Assembly (NCBI RefSeq): GCF_024451105.1
Contig: NZ_JANGEY010000004.1
Location: 1-64,000 of the forward strand
Source of the DNA: Stutzerimonas stutzeri
GTDB lineage: Bacteria; Pseudomonadota; Gammaproteobacteria; Pseudomonadales; Pseudomonadaceae
Reading direction: 5' to 3'
Length of the DNA stretch: 64,000 nucleotides
Of the stretch, positions 63,917-64,000 are shown one piece after another; positions within the stretch are counted from its first letter, which is position 1; each line of letters opens with the position of its first letter. Both the position numbers and the translations under genes were made by a program. Below the pieces are notes generated by a model that did no database searches, had not been told where the DNA came from, and worked only from the letters and a program-made list of their open reading frames with translations.

Positions 63917-63949
63917 AAAGCCCTGCAGATCAAGGATCTACAGGGCTTT
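63917..63949 (-). terminator. Terminator-like hairpin between tRNA-Cys and tRNA-Leu
   Basis: Arms AAAGCCCTG-x-AGATC (63917-63931) and GATCT-x-CAGGGCTTT (63935-63949) with a 3-base loop and one internal mismatch; on the minus strand the stem is followed by a T run (CTTTTTC). It lies 6 bases past the tRNA-Cys 3' end and should end that transcript. Confidence 0.8.
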
Positions 63950-63955
63950 CAACGA

Positions 63956-64000
63956 TGGAGACCGAGCACGGAATGAACCAGCGCACACGGATTTGCAATC
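63956..64000 (-). tRNA. cysT: tRNA-Cys(GCA), 3' part only (window edge)
   Basis: The last 45 bases of a tRNA on the minus strand: anticodon loop TTGCAAA (anticodon GCA), AATCC stem, variable loop, T-arm, acceptor end, discriminator U (as in tRNA-Cys) and encoded CCA. The T-loop reads TTCATT instead of the usual TTCGATT (one base short), and the T stem pairs poorly, so the gene may be degenerate or carry a sequence error. The order Cys then Leu(UAA) matches the glyW-cysT-leuZ cluster. Confidence 0.75.

Noticed and set aside
1-64000. Insertion sequences, prophage or integrase genes
   Set aside because: No transposase, integrase or terminal inverted repeat pattern was recognised; tRNA genes at the right edge could be integration sites but no attachment repeat was seen.

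Overview
This 64 kb window is GC-rich DNA (sampled coding stretches are near 70% GC) and almost all of it is one contiguous flagellum and chemotaxis locus. The family content (FlhDC master regulator, E. coli-like MotA/MotB, FlhE, CheZ, Aer-like receptors) together with pseudomonad traits (FlhF, a second FliK with an FlhB C-terminal homologue, a Gly-)Cys-Leu(UAA) type tRNA cluster) fits a peritrichous member of the Pseudomonadaceae, most likely Azotobacter, whose flagella are known to be controlled by FlhDC. The genus is an inference; no marker gene in the window fixes it.

Layout. (1) 1-3320: the 3' end of a gene encoding an octapeptide-repeat protein, a strong terminator, and a TPR/GT41 O-GlcNAc-type transferase fused to a methyltransferase-like domain. 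(2) 3490-4475: a small membrane protein and FlaG, each with its own FliA-type promoter. (3) 4486-14243, mostly minus strand: a YcgR/PilZ/HD-GYP fusion, fliA, flhE, a small FlhG-position protein, a very long flhF, flhA, flhB; an orphan winged-helix gene sits on the plus strand. (4) 14705-17101: a CHASE-PAS-PAS-GGDEF diguanylate cyclase. (5) 17166-34462, minus strand: cheZ, cheY, five chemoreceptor genes, cheB, cheR, cheW, cheA, motB, motA, flhC, flhD. Read from flhD this is flhDC-motAB-cheAW-mcp-cheRB-mcp-cheYZ-(cyclase)-flhBAF-x-flhE, essentially the enteric order. (6) 34825-38874, minus: fliD-fliS-fliT-fliK2-fhlB operon and fliE. (7) 39123-50068, plus: fliFGHIJK and fliLMNOPQR. (8) 50113-59951, minus: flgBCDEFGHIJ and flgKL. 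(9) 60116-61698, plus: flgA, flgM, flgN. (10) 61808-63454: a sixth chemoreceptor, then tRNA-Leu(UAA) and the 3' part of tRNA-Cys at the right edge. No flagellin (fliC) gene lies in the window.

Regulation can be read from the DNA. Nine sites match the FliA (sigma-28) promoter (TAAA or TCAA, 15-16 nt, GCCGATAA-like) and stand before late genes: the 3490 gene, flaG, the HD-GYP gene, cheB, the 28739 receptor operon, motA, fliD, flgK and flgM. Five imperfect inverted repeats with 10-12 nt spacers resemble the enteric FlhD4C2 box and stand before the middle operons fliA, flhB, fliE/fliF, fliL and flgB/flgA. Together they give a three-tier cascade: FlhDC, then the basal body/export/hook genes plus fliA, then filament, motor and chemotaxis genes with FlgM as anti-sigma factor.

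The least explained parts are the repeat protein with its mosaic glycosyltransferase-methyltransferase neighbour, the 365-residue C-terminal extension of FlhF, the FlhG-position protein without a P-loop, the FliA-controlled 169-residue membrane protein, the HD-GYP protein lacking its HH pair, and the tRNA-Cys with a shortened T-loop.
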